From: Armatimonadota bacterium
Lineage (GTDB): Bacteria; Armatimonadota; Fimbriimonadia; Fimbriimonadales; Fimbriimonadaceae
Direction of reading: 5' to 3'
NCBI GenBank assembly: GCA_020161505.1
Contig: JAIUNY010000028.1
Coordinates: 1-34,343 of the forward strand
Length of the DNA: 34,343 nt
Of the stretch, positions 15,708 to 24,580 are shown piece after piece. Under the pieces are notes generated by a model. The model had not been told where the DNA came from and ran no database searches. It worked only from the letters and a program-made list of their open reading frames with translations. The translations under genes were made by a program, and so were the position numbers. Each line of letters starts with the position of its first letter. Position 1 is the first letter of the stretch.

Positions 15708-18089
15708 ATGAAAATGTTTCGAAGAAGTGTCGGAGCACGGCTGATCGCCGCCATGTTGGGAATTGGTCTTGTGCCTCTTCTCGCCGTGAGTTGGATGTCG
15801 TCGCAGGCTCTCAGTCATACCGCCCAAGAGCGAACCGGTGTCCTTGAGGCATCGGCCCAGACGGTGATGAGCCGAATCGAACGTAATCTGTTCGAACGCT
15901 ATGGAGATGTCCAAGCGTTCGGGCTCAACCAGGGGATTTACAACAAAGAAGACTGGTACGTGAGGGGGTCGAAGAACAAGGTCACCCAGATCATGAACCA
16001 GTACATGTCGACCTACACTCCGATCTACGAGCTGATGGTGCTTGTGGATACCAAGGGCAAGGTCGCCGCTGTCTCGAGCAATACCTGGGAAGGGAAGCCG
16101 ATCAATACCACGCCGCTATACAAGCAGAACTTTGCGGATACGGATTGGTTCAAGAACTCCATGGCGGGCACGTTTACGGCCAGCGAAGCCCTCACGGGAA
16201 CGTGGGTCGATGACGCAGCTTTCGATCCCATGATCAGCGAAATCTTCGGTGGCAAGGGTGCCTACATTGGCTACAGTGCGCCGGTGAAGGATGCGAGCGG
16301 AAACATCATTGGCGTTTGGCGCAACTATGCCCGCGTCGATGCGGTGGACTCGATCCTGGAGGAAGCCTACAACGAATTGAAATCGGGTGGCCTGACTCAG
16401 GCAACCATGAAGCTGCTGTCCAACGATGGAACCTTCCTTGCTGGGTACGGTACCGAAACGGGGACTAACCCAGCAGAGATCGAAACGGGCGTTTTGGAAG
16501 AAAACTACGCCGAAGTCAAAGGATCGCTGGCGGCTACGGCTATCACGAAGGACTCTGGCTCCGGCGAGAGCACAGGCGCCAAGCCGATGGTGGGCGGTTA
16601 CTTCAAGAGTAAAGGCGCTCTTGGCTATCCCGGCTTAGGATGGGTGAGCCTCGTGAGCGTGGATCGCGGTGAGTTCTATGCCGACCGCGATGCCGTCCTT
16701 GGGAAGCAGACGGGAGTCGCCTTCTTCGCGACGATCATCATTGCGGGTCTTGCTCTGCTGATTAGCCGAGCGATCACGCGACCGATCACGACGATGGCGA
16801 ACAGCCTCCACGGCGTGTCCACGGGCAGCCTCGATGTGCAACTGGCTCATCAGTCTGAAGACGAACTCGGCAAGCTGGCCGACAGCATTCGGTATCTGAT
16901 TGGCAAGCTTCAATCGCACGCCGCTTGGACCAAGGTGATAGCGAGTGGCGATCTTCGCCATCAGGCCCATGCAGAAGCTCCGGACGACGAGATCGGTCGA
17001 TCGCTGGAAAGCATCGTGACGAACCTGTCGACGGCCCTCTCGAGCATCCGCGACAACAGCGTGGAAGTTCAAGATATGGCGGCGGCTCTGAATGATGCTG
17101 CAGGCAGCATCGCGGGCGCAAGCCAAAGCGTGGCGGAGCGGGCGACCGAGATCAACGCTTCGGCGGAGCATACTTCCTTGTCGATTCACGAGGTTGTCGA
17201 TGCGAACGAGCAGCAAGCTGAGTCCTTGAACCAGATCGTTCTGCATGTGCGCAATGTCGCCGAAGCGGTGGGCGAGGTCGCGCAGAAGATCAACCACGTC
17301 CAATCGGAAACGGTGGTGGCAAGCCAAAAGGCAACGCAAAGTGGCCAATCCGTGGATCAGACCCTGAAGGGTATCGCGCAGATCCAAGAAACCACCTCAG
17401 TGGTGGGGGCGAAGTTGGGCGATCTTCATCAGAAGTCTGAACAGATCGACTCGATTATCCAGACGATCAGTGAGATTGCCGAGCAGACCAACCTGTTGGC
17501 TCTGAACGCCGCCATCGAAGCCGCCCGAGCCGGAGAGCACGGAAAGGGCTTCGCCGTCGTTGCGGAGGAAGTTCGCAAGTTGGCCGAGCGCTGCGCAGTG
17601 GCGACCCAAGATATCGCGGGTCTCGTCGGGCAGATCCGAGGGCTGGTTGGCGAATCCACGAACGCGATGCAAGCTGCCGATAAGGCGGTGAACTTCGGGG
17701 TGGAATCGAGTCAAGCGACGAAGGTTTCTCTCGAAGAGATCGTTGAACTCGTTCTTGAACTGGAGAAGCCGGTGCAGGAAGTCGCCAAGACGGCGGACGA
17801 AGTGAGCAAGCTCGCTTCGCAAATGGAACTCGCCGTTGAGGATGCGGCTCGAACCACGGAAACGACCGTGGAAAGCTCGCGACAAATCCAAGTTGCTGTG
17901 AACCGAGTCACCGAGGACATCAGCGATGTGAGCGCGGCTGCCGAAGAGCAGATGGCCTCGACGGAAGAACTGAACGCTTCGGCTTCGGATCTCACCAATG
18001 TCGCGAATCGCCTCTATGAGCTCGTTGCTCAATTCCAGCTCGATGATAGTCCGGTCGAAAACCAGGGCGATCAGCGACGCGCAGCATGA
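15708..18089 (+). CDS. Methyl-accepting chemotaxis protein
   Basis: A 793-residue transmembrane chemoreceptor. Transmembrane helix 1 is at about 11-30 ([18 protein letters not shown]). The extracytoplasmic part (about 31-335) has the long helix plus paired PAS-like layout of a dCache sensor, including [19 protein letters not shown] and [20 protein letters not shown]. Transmembrane helix 2 is at about 337-356 ([19 protein letters not shown]). A HAMP domain follows, starting [20 protein letters not shown]. The signalling hairpin tip is highly conserved, with [20 protein letters not shown] at about 588-607 and [15 protein letters not shown] next. There is no C-terminal CheR-binding pentapeptide; the tail is polar. 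Ligand unknown. It may feed a chemotaxis-like array that controls pili instead of flagella, which is only inference. The coding end is separated from glpX by a strong hairpin. Confidence 0.95.
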   Translation: MKMFRRSVGARLIAAMLGIGLVPLLAVSWMSSQALSHTAQERTGVLEASAQTVMSRIERNLFERYGDVQAFGLNQGIYNKEDWYVRGSKNKVTQIMNQYMSTYTPIYELMVLVDTKGKVAAVSSNTWEGKPINTTPLYKQNFADTDWFKNSMAGTFTASEALTGTWVDDAAFDPMISEIFGGKGAYIGYSAPVKDASGNIIGVWRNYARVDAVDSILEEAYNELKSGGLTQATMKLLSNDGTFLAGYGTETGTNPAEIETGVLEENYAEVKGSLAATAITKDSGSGESTGAKPMVGGYFKSKGALGYPGLGWVSLVSVDRGEFYADRDAVLGKQTGVAFFATIIIAGLALLISRAITRPITTMANSLHGVSTGSLDVQLAHQSEDELGKLADSIRYLIGKLQSHAAWTKVIASGDLRHQAHAEAPDDEIGRSLESIVTNLSTALSSIRDNSVEVQDMAAALNDAAGSIAGASQSVAERATEINASAEHTSLSIHEVVDANEQQAESLNQIVLHVRNVAEAVGEVAQKINHVQSETVVASQKATQSGQSVDQTLKGIAQIQETTSVVGAKLGDLHQKSEQIDSIIQTISEIAEQTNLLALNAAIEAARAGEHGKGFAVVAEEVRKLAERCAVATQDIAGLVGQIRGLVGESTNAMQAADKAVNFGVESSQATKVSLEEIVELVLELEKPVQEVAKTADEVSKLASQMELAVEDAARTTETTVESSRQIQVAVNRVTEDISDVSAAAEEQMASTEELNASASDLTNVANRLYELVAQFQLDDSPVENQGDQRRAA

Positions 18090-18115
18090 AACGTCGGAAA
18101 ACCGATCATGCAGGA

Positions 18116-18147
18116 AGCCCGCCCCCCAAGCGAAATGGGGGCGGGCT
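18116..18147. terminator. GC-rich stem-loop between chemoreceptor gene and glpX
   Basis: Arms AGCCCGCCCCC (18116-18126) and GGGGGCGGGCT (18137-18147) pair perfectly over 11 bases, with a 10-base loop at 18127-18136. GG/CC outside a bulged A could extend the stem. No T-run follows on either strand, so it is either a U-less terminator or a leader element of the glpX transcript. TACAAT at 18152-18157 right after it could serve as a -10 box. Confidence 0.6.
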
Positions 18148-18178
18148 CCGCTACAATAAGACCGACTTGGAGATCAAC

Positions 18179-19138
18179 GTGGATCAATACAAGCATTTAG
18201 ACTTTTTACGCGTCACCGAAGCCGCTGCGCTTGCGAGTTCGAAATGGGTTGGCAAGGGCCAACGAGATGAAGCCGACCAGGCTGCATGCGAAGCCATGCG
18301 CCATGAGCTGAACTCGATGGAGATGGATGCCACCATCGTCATTGGAGAAGGGGAGCGCGATGAAGCCCCCATGCTCTACATTGGGGAGAAGCTTGGTCAG
18401 CCAGGCGGTCCTGAAATCCAGATCGCCGTGGATCCGCTTGAAGGCACAAATCTGTGCGCAAATGGCACTCCAAACGCTATTTCGGTGTTGGCCGCCGCCG
18501 TGGTGGGACAAGGCAATTTGATGCACGCCCCTGACTGCTATATGGAGAAGCTTGTCGTCGGGCCGGAGTGCGCGGGGATTGTGGATATCACGGTTCCGCC
18601 GCGGATCAACGTGCGCCTGATGGCCAAAGCTCTGGGCAAGGATGTGGATGAATGCATCATCGGCATCCTGGATCGACCCCGGCATGAGAGCTTGATTCGA
18701 GAGCTTCGCGAGGCAGGTTGCCGGGTTCACTTGGTTCCTGATGGAGACCTTTCGGTGGCAATCGCCGCCTTGGATCCTGATTCCGGTGTCGATGGCCTGA
18801 TGGGGATCGGTGGAGCGCCCGAGGGCGTGATCACGGCAGCTGCTGTGCTCTGCACCGGCGGCGAGATGCAGGCTCGGCTGAAGTTTACGAGCGATGAGCA
18901 GCGCGAGCGAGCAGAGAAGATGGTCTCCGGCGACGTGGATCGCGTGTTCCGAACCGAGGATTTGGCTTCCGGAAATGTCACTTTTGCCGCAACGGGCATT
19001 ACCCCAGGCGATTTGCTGAAAGGTGTGCGATTCCGGCATGGATCGGCGCATACTGAGTCTATAGTCATGCGATCATCGACGGGGATGATCCGGCGCATTG
19101 AGACGACTTTCAAGCTGGGGCGTCGCGAAAATGACTGA
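18179..19138 (+). CDS. glpX: Fructose-1,6-bisphosphatase, class II (GlpX)
   Basis: A 319-residue cytoplasmic enzyme that hydrolyses fructose 1,6-bisphosphate to fructose 6-phosphate in gluconeogenesis; in some lineages it also acts on sedoheptulose 1,7-bisphosphate. Family landmarks are FLRVTEAAALASSKWVGKG at the N-terminus, the metal-site acidic cluster IVIGEGERDEAPML, the phosphatase loop AVDPLEGTN, and IGGAPEGVITAAA. I place the start at GTG 18179, six bases after GGAG (18169-18172). This gives the family's usual N-terminus a few residues before LRVTEAA. An in-frame ATG at 18086 would overlap the chemoreceptor stop as ATGA, but it would add 31 low-complexity basic residues encoded across the hairpin at 18116-18147, which is implausible. 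The gene is therefore likely a separate unit or follows a terminator. Confidence in function is high, in the start moderate. Confidence 0.93.
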   Translation: MDQYKHLDFLRVTEAAALASSKWVGKGQRDEADQAACEAMRHELNSMEMDATIVIGEGERDEAPMLYIGEKLGQPGGPEIQIAVDPLEGTNLCANGTPNAISVLAAAVVGQGNLMHAPDCYMEKLVVGPECAGIVDITVPPRINVRLMAKALGKDVDECIIGILDRPRHESLIRELREAGCRVHLVPDGDLSVAIAALDPDSGVDGLMGIGGAPEGVITAAAVLCTGGEMQARLKFTSDEQRERAEKMVSGDVDRVFRTEDLASGNVTFAATGITPGDLLKGVRFRHGSAHTESIVMRSSTGMIRRIETTFKLGRREND

Positions 19139-19209
19139 TTTCCGTGAGAATTGCTCCTAAATGACTCATTCCTAGTGATTTTGCTGTATTGCAAGATTTG
19201 CTGGCCTGT

Positions 19210-19215
19210 TAGAAT
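19210..19215 (+). promoter_or_regulatory. -10-like element before PEP-CTERM gene
   Basis: TAGAAT lies 69 bases before the ATG of the PEP-CTERM gene at 19284. The only upstream TTG-type candidate, TTGCAA at 19189-19194, is at a short spacing of 15 bases. The same hexamer precedes the tRNA gene and the lipoprotein gene in this window, which is the main reason to record it. Confidence 0.3.
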
Positions 19216-19283
19216 CGTGGTCTGCTTTGCAGGAAATTTCTGACCAGTTTCTGGTTCAGGTCTGCATTGATTTGAGGTAAGGA

Positions 19284-20045
19284 ATGAAAAAAGTACTTTT
19301 GCTCGCACTCGTTGCGGCTGTAGCTCCGGCGGCTCTCGCCCAAAACTTTGTCAGCAACTTCGACGCGCTGAACGATGGTGCCTTGGATACCCAAGCCTCC
19401 GGTGGGCCGACAGCTTGGTTCGGTGGCGCGGGCACGAACGTTGTCAGCACGGGCCCGGTTCAAGGAGCCAAGGCCGTTGAATCCAGCTACTCGCTCGCCG
19501 CAGGTAGCAGCAACTCGCACGCCTGGGTTGATCTCTACACCAGCGGCACGGGCATCGCGATTCCTGGCGGGATCGTAGCTTCGGTCGACGTTTGGGCCGA
19601 CTCGGCTCGAGCCAACGATGCTGCTGGACTCGCTCTCTGGGCAAACGGCGGCGGAAACCTGCATGGCATCCTCTCCGTGTCGGGCGACGGTCGAGTGTTT
19701 GGTCGGAACGGTGATGGCACTCCGGGAATTACGCAGTTTGCTGGTGCGACGGCTAACGTCAACGCGTGGAACACGATCGCCCTGGAAGTGACCCAGGTCA
19801 ACGCAACGACTCTTCGCACGGGCTACCGTCTGAACGGGACCCTGCTCGCTGAGTTCCACACCCGCACGGTTGCTGGTAGCAACTTGGTTTCGGACTTCGA
19901 CCTCTTCAGCCTGAACCTCGGCACCGCGACCAGCACGGTCGTCAGCCGATACGACAACTACTCCGTTCAAGCTGTGCCGGAGCCGGCCACGATGACCCTG
20001 CTTGCCCTCGGTGCCCTGGCCGCTCGCCGACGCCGCCGCAAGTAA
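19284..20045 (+). CDS. PEP-CTERM sorting-domain secreted protein
   Basis: A 253-residue exported protein. The signal peptide is MKKVLLLALVAAVAPAALA followed by QNF, with a likely Ala-X-Ala-type cleavage. The mature part is Gly/Ala/Asn-rich and reads as a beta-sandwich of the concanavalin/laminin-like kind (WVDLYTSGTGIAIPGGIVAS, NAWNTIALEVTQVNATTLR). The C-terminus is a textbook PEP-CTERM: VPEPATMTLLALGALAARRR plus basic residues. This tail is recognised by an exosortase, which is not encoded here, and anchors or releases the protein at the cell surface, usually together with exopolysaccharide. The gene stands alone, closed by a strong intrinsic terminator 30 bases downstream. AAGG at 19279-19282 lies only one base before the ATG, so any Shine-Dalgarno is poorly spaced. 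The specific role is unknown. Confidence 0.9.
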   Translation: MKKVLLLALVAAVAPAALAQNFVSNFDALNDGALDTQASGGPTAWFGGAGTNVVSTGPVQGAKAVESSYSLAAGSSNSHAWVDLYTSGTGIAIPGGIVASVDVWADSARANDAAGLALWANGGGNLHGILSVSGDGRVFGRNGDGTPGITQFAGATANVNAWNTIALEVTQVNATTLRTGYRLNGTLLAEFHTRTVAGSNLVSDFDLFSLNLGTATSTVVSRYDNYSVQAVPEPATMTLLALGALAARRRRRK

Positions 20046-20075
20046 GTCGAATCTTTCGACTCATCTAGAAAACAC

Positions 20076-20110
20076 GAAGAGCCCACCTGAAAAGGTGGGC
20101 TCTTCTTTTT
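20076..20110. terminator. Intrinsic terminator after PEP-CTERM gene
   Basis: GAAGAGCCCACC (20076-20087) pairs perfectly with GGTGGGCTCTTC (20094-20105) around the loop TGAAAA, followed by TTTTT (20106-20110). On the reverse strand the same stem is followed by GTGTTTT, so it can also end the convergent carbonic anhydrase transcript. Confidence 0.92.
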
Positions 20111-20124
20111 CGGCGAGGCGAAGC

Positions 20125-20673
20125 TCACTCCACCGGGATCAGGCGCCCGGTTTTGACATCGTAGATGAATCCGTGCACCGGGATCGACTTGTTGACCAAG
20201 GGGTGCCCCTTGATCCGGGCGATATCGTCGCGGACGCTTTGGGCCAGGTCGGTAAAAGTCTGCCAATGAATGAACTTGCCCTCCGGTGATCCACCTTCTT
20301 GAGTCGGGTTCACCCAGGCAGATCCGTTGAACTGGGCCGTCGCGAGGCTTTCACTGAGGAGATCGCCCATGACTTGGCTGGTGAAGAGTTCCATGCCGCA
20401 ATCGGTGTGATGGATCACAAACCACTCTTTGGTTCCAAGAAGCTTGTGCGAAATCACCAGGGATCGGATGGCGTCATCGGTCGCGCGGCCTCCCGCATTG
20501 CGGATGACGTGGGCATCGCCTTCGGAGAGTCCGGCGTACTTGGCGGGGTCGAGGCGGGCATCCATACAGGTGAGCACGGCAAAGCCTCGGGCGGGCGGTA
20601 GGGCCAAGTCGCCTTTGGTGAAGGTTCCGGCGTAAAGATCATTGGCGGCGAGGATTTCGGGGCGGACGGTCAT
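20125..20673 (-). CDS. Beta-class carbonic anhydrase
   Basis: A 182-residue cytoplasmic zinc enzyme that interconverts carbon dioxide and bicarbonate. The beta-class signature is complete: C36-x-D38-x-R40 in [10 protein letters not shown], and H89-x-x-C92 in IHHTDCGM. C36, H89 and C92 are the expected zinc ligands and the D38/R40 pair the catalytic dyad. The segment [17 protein letters not shown] is also typical. The length fits the short bacterial beta-CA subgroup resembling the mycobacterial Rv1284 type, which is my recollection of family form. The gene faces the PEP-CTERM gene tail to tail across a shared terminator, and its promoter lies in the AT-rich region before the divergent oxygenase gene. 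Confidence 0.93.
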   Translation of the reverse strand: MTVRPEILAANDLYAGTFTKGDLALPPARGFAVLTCMDARLDPAKYAGLSEGDAHVIRNAGGRATDDAIRSLVISHKLLGTKEWFVIHHTDCGMELFTSQVMGDLLSESLATAQFNGSAWVNPTQEGGSPEGKFIHWQTFTDLAQSVRDDIARIKGHPLVNKSIPVHGFIYDVKTGRLIPVE

Positions 20674-20779
20674 GGGTGTTTCCTTCTCGGTCAGTAGGCC
20701 GAGACTTCTATCTTGACGCCGAAACTAATAAAATTCGTGCATGTGCCCACTCTCAATAGCTTGAGGCGAATGATGCACT

Positions 20780-20785
20780 TATAAT
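20780..20785 (+). promoter_or_regulatory. -10-like TATAAT in AT-rich divergent spacer
   Basis: The 195-231-base spacer between the carbonic anhydrase and oxygenase genes is much more AT-rich than the surroundings and contains a consensus TATAAT. No convincing -35 lies 16-18 bases upstream; TTGAGG at 20761 is only 13 bases away. It may drive the oxygenase gene. Confidence 0.35.
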
Positions 20786-20904
20786 ATGGATTATGAGTTG
20801 ATGATAGTTTTGCATCGGGATGCGATCCCGGCAATTTACTGAATTTTTGAAGTGGGCTTCTTCCGAGAGTGGTGAGGCACGCATTTTGCCGGTATCTTGA
20901 TGAA

Positions 20905-21834
20905 ATGGCGACATCGCATCCCCTGCCCTCCTTGCTCAGTTGCGGTAAGCCGCTTGATGCCTCGGAAGGGGCATTTGGGTGGTTGCGGGAGAGCTTGCCA
21001 ACTGACGACGGCCTGACCGAGAGGTTGCAAGAGGATGGATATCTTTATCTGCGCGGGTTGATTCCGGTCGATTTGGTTCTGAGGGTTCGGGAGCAGGTGC
21101 TGGGCGAGCTCCGTGAACGGGGACTCCTGGCGGGCGAAGATTTCGTGAAGCTTGGCGCGACGATCAGCGCGTTTCAGCCGGAACTGGTGGAGCAGAACGT
21201 GGATGTGACTCGGGTGATGTTTGGCGAAGAGCTTCATGCAATGATGGAGCGCCTCCATGGGGAGCCGGTGATGCACTATCAGTATGTTTGGTTCCGGTCT
21301 CTCGGGCGGGGAATGGGCACGGCGCCGCATTGCGACGTGGTCTACATGGGGCGAGGCACACATCGAATCTTCACGTCGTGGGTGCCATTTGGTGCCGTCG
21401 ATCCGATGCTGGGCGGTTTGATGATCCTGGAAGGCTCGCACCAAAGGCGGGACCTCACGGGCGACTATTTGGCGGCGGACGTGGATTCTTACTGCGTCAA
21501 TGGCCCGGCGGCGGAGAAGATTGCCAAGGGTGAGATGCACTGGGAGCACTATCAGAAGCCGGGCGAATCGTGGGATGGCTCCTTCTCGCATGATCCTGCC
21601 GAGCTGCAGAAGATGTTTGGCGGCCGCTGGCTCACGGCACGGGAGTATCAGCCTGGTGACGTGCTGATCTTTACGATGGGCACGGTGCATGCGAGTCTCG
21701 ATAACCAGACCGATCGACTTCGCATCTCCTCCGATGTTCGGTATCAGCCGGTGAGCGAACCGGTGGATGAACGGTATGCCGGGGATTCTCCCATCGCGCA
21801 TGGCATTGAGGCCAAGCGCGGTCGTATTTGCTGA
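20905..21834 (+). CDS. Phytanoyl-CoA dioxygenase (PhyH) family protein
   Basis: A 309-residue predicted Fe(II)/2-oxoglutarate-dependent oxygenase. The double-stranded beta-helix metal triad is visible: H142-C-D144 in APHCDVVYMG and distal H262 in TMGTVHASLDNQ. R273, shortly after in RLRISSDVRY, is placed to bind 2-oxoglutarate. LGGLMILEGSHQ is the family's typical mid-core segment, and DGYLYLRGLIPVDLVLRVRE its N-terminal start. I prefer ATG 20905; a GTG at 20869 would add 12 residues. Neither has a strong ribosome site. The gene is monocistronic, divergent from carbonic anhydrase and followed by a tRNA. PhyH proteins act on widely different small molecules, so substrate cannot be assigned. 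Confidence 0.87.
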   Translation: MATSHPLPSLLSCGKPLDASEGAFGWLRESLPTDDGLTERLQEDGYLYLRGLIPVDLVLRVREQVLGELRERGLLAGEDFVKLGATISAFQPELVEQNVDVTRVMFGEELHAMMERLHGEPVMHYQYVWFRSLGRGMGTAPHCDVVYMGRGTHRIFTSWVPFGAVDPMLGGLMILEGSHQRRDLTGDYLAADVDSYCVNGPAAEKIAKGEMHWEHYQKPGESWDGSFSHDPAELQKMFGGRWLTAREYQPGDVLIFTMGTVHASLDNQTDRLRISSDVRYQPVSEPVDERYAGDSPIAHGIEAKRGRIC

Positions 21835-21882
21835 GGGGTGTCGGTAGCGCCTCTGGGGACCCGGGATTTCTGGTCGGGCGGG

Positions 21883-21888
21883 TAGAAT
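21883..21888 (+). promoter_or_regulatory. -10-like element before tRNA-Val
   Basis: TAGAAT ends 14 bases before the first base of the mature tRNA, the right place for a tRNA promoter -10 box. The region upstream is G-rich and shows no recognisable -35. Confidence 0.4.
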
Positions 21889-21902
21889 AGCAATCCGCTC
21901 GT

Positions 21903-21977
<75 letters not shown>

Positions 21978-22095
21978 GCGGTTTTTTGTGCCTCTGTGAC
22001 TGCCTCTCTTAAGCATTGTCCTGAAGACACTTCTTTACTTCACAACGCTGTCACGGGAATTCGTTTCACTGATTTTCGTTGCCGAAGTTTCTCCT

Positions 22096-22124
22096 TAGAA
22101 TTTTTGAGTTTTGAACTCAAAAAT
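22096..22124 (+). promoter_or_regulatory. Palindrome overlapping a -10-like box before lipoprotein gene
   Basis: ATTTTTGAGTT (22100-22110) and AACTCAAAAAT (22114-22124) are perfect 11-base inverted arms around TTG. TAGAAT (22096-22101) runs into the left arm, so the palindrome would cover the transcription start of the lipoprotein gene at 22167. It could be an operator, or a transcribed hairpin. The arms are AT-rich, so it is not a typical GC-rich terminator. Confidence 0.45.
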
Positions 22125-22166
22125 GCCTCTAATTTCACGGAATTTTTAGCGTATAACCGAGGAGCT

Positions 22167-23786
22167 ATGAAGAGGAAGATAATCCTTTCGAGCGGCGTTT
22201 TGGCGCTGTTGTCATTGGTCGGTTGCGGTGGGGGTGGCGGAAGTACCTTGGTGAATCCGAGCCTGATTGTGAACTGGGCGGAGCGGACACGGGCGATCAA
22301 TGCCCCCTCGTCGGCGCAGTCGGTGAAAATCACGCTGGACTCTCCGCAGCCAACGGTCGCGGATGTGGTCTGGGTCATCAACCGGGGGGCGAATCTCGCT
22401 GCATTTTCACAGAGTTACACCTCACCGGAGCAAGTGCCCAGCGGGTCATTCTCCTTGAGAGTCGAGTTGTTCGCCGATGCCAACGCAACAGGAACCGAAG
22501 TTGGAGAGGGTGTGCTGCCAGCAATCTTGACTAACACGGGTGGCTTTGAATCGCCGACTGGCGATCCGATTACGAACATTGCAATAGATCGAACCATCCG
22601 GTCGGTGAGCTTGGGGAACGCAACCCTTGCTGAGGGCGCGGCATTGGAGCTCGCGGCAGCTGCACTCGACGGACAGGGGGGAGTTGTTCCAGTCAGCGCA
22701 GGTTCCTTCCGCTACAGTGCTGTTACTGGCACTTCGAACATCCAGCTCACACCAGGAGGCCTCTTAAGTGGCTCGAGAGCGGGCAGGTCGACAATAGCGG
22801 CTTCAGTCGACGGAGTCACCAGCGCTCCTGCGGCTGTCAGTGTCACCCCCATCGCGGCGAACTATATCTCGTACGCAAATGTGGCCGTAAGCGACTTGGC
22901 TATGGCTCCTGCTTCCACGGTTCTTTACGGCGCACATGCGTCTGAGAATCGAATTGTTGAGATTGACTCTCGAACTGGAGAGGTCCAAACTTTCATGAAC
23001 TTGCCGTTTTCTCCGTCGGCAATCGCCGTCTCTGCGGACGGCAGCACCATGTACGTTGGCTCTCGCGTTACAGATCAGGTCTCTAAGATCTCCGTTTCGT
23101 CAAAAGCCGTGCTCTGGACCCTGAATCTCGGCGCGAGCTCTTTTCCAGGTTTTGCCCTCGTTACACTTGATCTTGAGGTTCACCCTACTGATCCGAATCG
23201 TTGGGCCGTATCCACTGGGGCTGTAGGGGTCAGTCCGCCGGAAGATCGGGTTGCCCTGTACAACGGTGAGACGGTCGTCGCACGGTCGGCATTTGGTCTG
23301 CAAGCTTCTCGAATATTCTTCCTGCCGGATGGAGAAGAACTTGTCTGCTTTGATGCCTCGACGAGCGCACACACGACTTTCCGATTCGGAGTCAGCGGTG
23401 CGAGTTTGGTGCCACTCAAAGAAGTCGACCAGCTCGTTCAATTTTTTACGATCGAGCCTGAGATCCTGGGCAACGAGCTCGTGTTCTCAGATGGACTCAT
23501 CGCGAATGCTACCGAGCTGTGGGGCCTGGGGAACGTGGCACTACCCGGAGCGGTCAATTCAGGTTGGCGAGCCACGGCGAATTCGAATTTCGACCGCGCC
23601 GTCGTCTTTAATCGTGGGCAGTTGGCACCGATTACTGTCTCGCGGCTCTCCGACGGGGAGGTCCTCTTGGAGCATCCGCAAGTTCAGTTTGGATTCCCGA
23701 CGAAGGTTCGGCCTTTTCTGAACGGAGTTGTTGTCATTTGGGATTCGACTAAGGTAGCCGTTCTACGCCCCGTCGCAGACTTTTGA
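22167..23786 (+). CDS. Lipoprotein with Ig-like and beta-propeller-like regions
   Basis: A 539-residue predicted lipoprotein. I start at ATG 22167, three bases after AGGAG-like GAGGAGCT, giving a clean type II signal: MKRKIILSSGVLALLSLVGC with lipobox LVGC and a Gly-rich spacer GGGGGS. An in-frame start at 21996 would put 57 unrelated residues before the signal and cross the palindrome. Residues about 60-235 read as beta-sandwich or bacterial Ig-like modules (GSFRYSAVTGTSNIQLTPGG, AGRSTIAASVDGVTSAPAAV). From about 240 onwards repeats of the YVTN/beta-propeller kind appear (SENRIVEIDSRTGEVQTFMN, SPSAIAVSADGSTMYVGSRV). It probably sits in the outer or cytoplasmic membrane as a structural or binding protein. 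Specific function unknown. Confidence 0.82.
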   Translation: MKRKIILSSGVLALLSLVGCGGGGGSTLVNPSLIVNWAERTRAINAPSSAQSVKITLDSPQPTVADVVWVINRGANLAAFSQSYTSPEQVPSGSFSLRVELFADANATGTEVGEGVLPAILTNTGGFESPTGDPITNIAIDRTIRSVSLGNATLAEGAALELAAAALDGQGGVVPVSAGSFRYSAVTGTSNIQLTPGGLLSGSRAGRSTIAASVDGVTSAPAAVSVTPIAANYISYANVAVSDLAMAPASTVLYGAHASENRIVEIDSRTGEVQTFMNLPFSPSAIAVSADGSTMYVGSRVTDQVSKISVSSKAVLWTLNLGASSFPGFALVTLDLEVHPTDPNRWAVSTGAVGVSPPEDRVALYNGETVVARSAFGLQASRIFFLPDGEELVCFDASTSAHTTFRFGVSGASLVPLKEVDQLVQFFTIEPEILGNELVFSDGLIANATELWGLGNVALPGAVNSGWRATANSNFDRAVVFNRGQLAPITVSRLSDGEVLLEHPQVQFGFPTKVRPFLNGVVVIWDSTKVAVLRPVADF

Positions 23787-23795
23787 TTTGTAAAA

Positions 23796-23832
23796 CCGCG
23801 CGCCCCCGAACACGAAGGATGGGGGCGCGCGG
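23796..23832. terminator. Strong hairpin between convergent genes
   Basis: CCGCGCGCCCCC (23796-23807) and GGGGGCGCGCGG (23821-23832) form a perfect 12-base stem with a 13-base loop. On the reverse strand the stem is followed by TTTT, so it is a good terminator for the beta-barrel gene. On the forward strand there is no T-run, but it lies 10 bases after the lipoprotein stop. Confidence 0.85.
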
Positions 23833-23841
23833 TCTGATGAC

Positions 23842-24465
23842 TTACTTGCCCAAATCCATCGCGTAGGTGATGCCGAAGCGATGGGTGCGGTCTCGGGCGG
23901 AGTCGTTGGGGAAGTAGATGCGGGCGTCCAGGAGCCAGTGATCGGTCAGAGCGTAGTCGAATCGTGCCGCCGTTCGGCCGCGCGAGCCTGTCGAGTGATC
24001 CACGGTGAACCGAAGCTCCGGAGTCAGACGGCGGCGATACCCGATGAACCCTTGACCGTCGTTTGACTCCAGATATCCTGCGTGGATCTCGTAGCCATCG
24101 AAGTCCTTGACCAACCCCAGATAGACATCGGGATCCTCGGTGATGTCGTTGGCACCGATGCCGAAGCGCAGTTTTTGCTTGGCATCGAGCAGCACCGAAT
24201 ACTTCGCGCCCAGGCGGTTGTTGCCGTCGAAATCCGTGTCTGCGGCGAGCTCGAAATCTTTGTAGATGCCGTAGACGATCTGGAAATTCTTCACATAACG
24301 ACCGTCAATCGCCTCGCTGCGTGAAGTCTGGCGGTAGTCGAACTGGATCCGATCCGTCTTTTGAACCTTGAACGAAGGCCCTCCCGCCATGGTGCTGGAT
24401 TGCGCACCAGCAAGCGCTGGGAGAAGGAGAGGAAGTGCCACGAGGACGGGAGCGAGCCGAGCCAT
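23842..24465 (-). CDS. Beta-barrel-like exported protein
   Basis: A 207-residue protein with a signal peptide, MARLAPVLVALPLLLPALAG followed by AQSS. The mature part alternates polar and hydrophobic residues in regular strands separated by short Asp/Gly/Asn turns: RIQFDYRQTS, NFQIVYGIYKDFELAADTDF, LGAKYSVLLDAKQKLRFGIG, YEIHAGYLES, GFIGYRRRLTPELRFTVDHS, ARFDYALTDHWLLDARIYFP, RFGITYAMDLG. This is the pattern of a small outer-membrane barrel of about ten to twelve strands. The last residue is Lys after YAMDLG, not the canonical terminal Phe or Tyr, so outer-membrane insertion by the Bam route is an inference. The gene is divergent from the GH26 gene. Confidence 0.78.
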   Translation of the reverse strand: MARLAPVLVALPLLLPALAGAQSSTMAGGPSFKVQKTDRIQFDYRQTSRSEAIDGRYVKNFQIVYGIYKDFELAADTDFDGNNRLGAKYSVLLDAKQKLRFGIGANDITEDPDVYLGLVKDFDGYEIHAGYLESNDGQGFIGYRRRLTPELRFTVDHSTGSRGRTAARFDYALTDHWLLDARIYFPNDSARDRTHRFGITYAMDLGK

Positions 24466-24580
24466 GCCCCAGTATGATTTGTTAAGCCTGTGTTAATGCT
24501 AGGGGCCCGCTCGCCCAATTTCGGACAAGAATCGGGCGTTTGATGAGCGAAATCTGGCCGGAGATCAGCTAACCTTCGAC

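Noticed and set aside
21996-22166. Upstream in-frame start for the lipoprotein
   Set aside because: It would bury the lipobox signal at residue 58 onward and read through the palindrome and -10-like box; ATG 22167 has a strong GAGGAG site.
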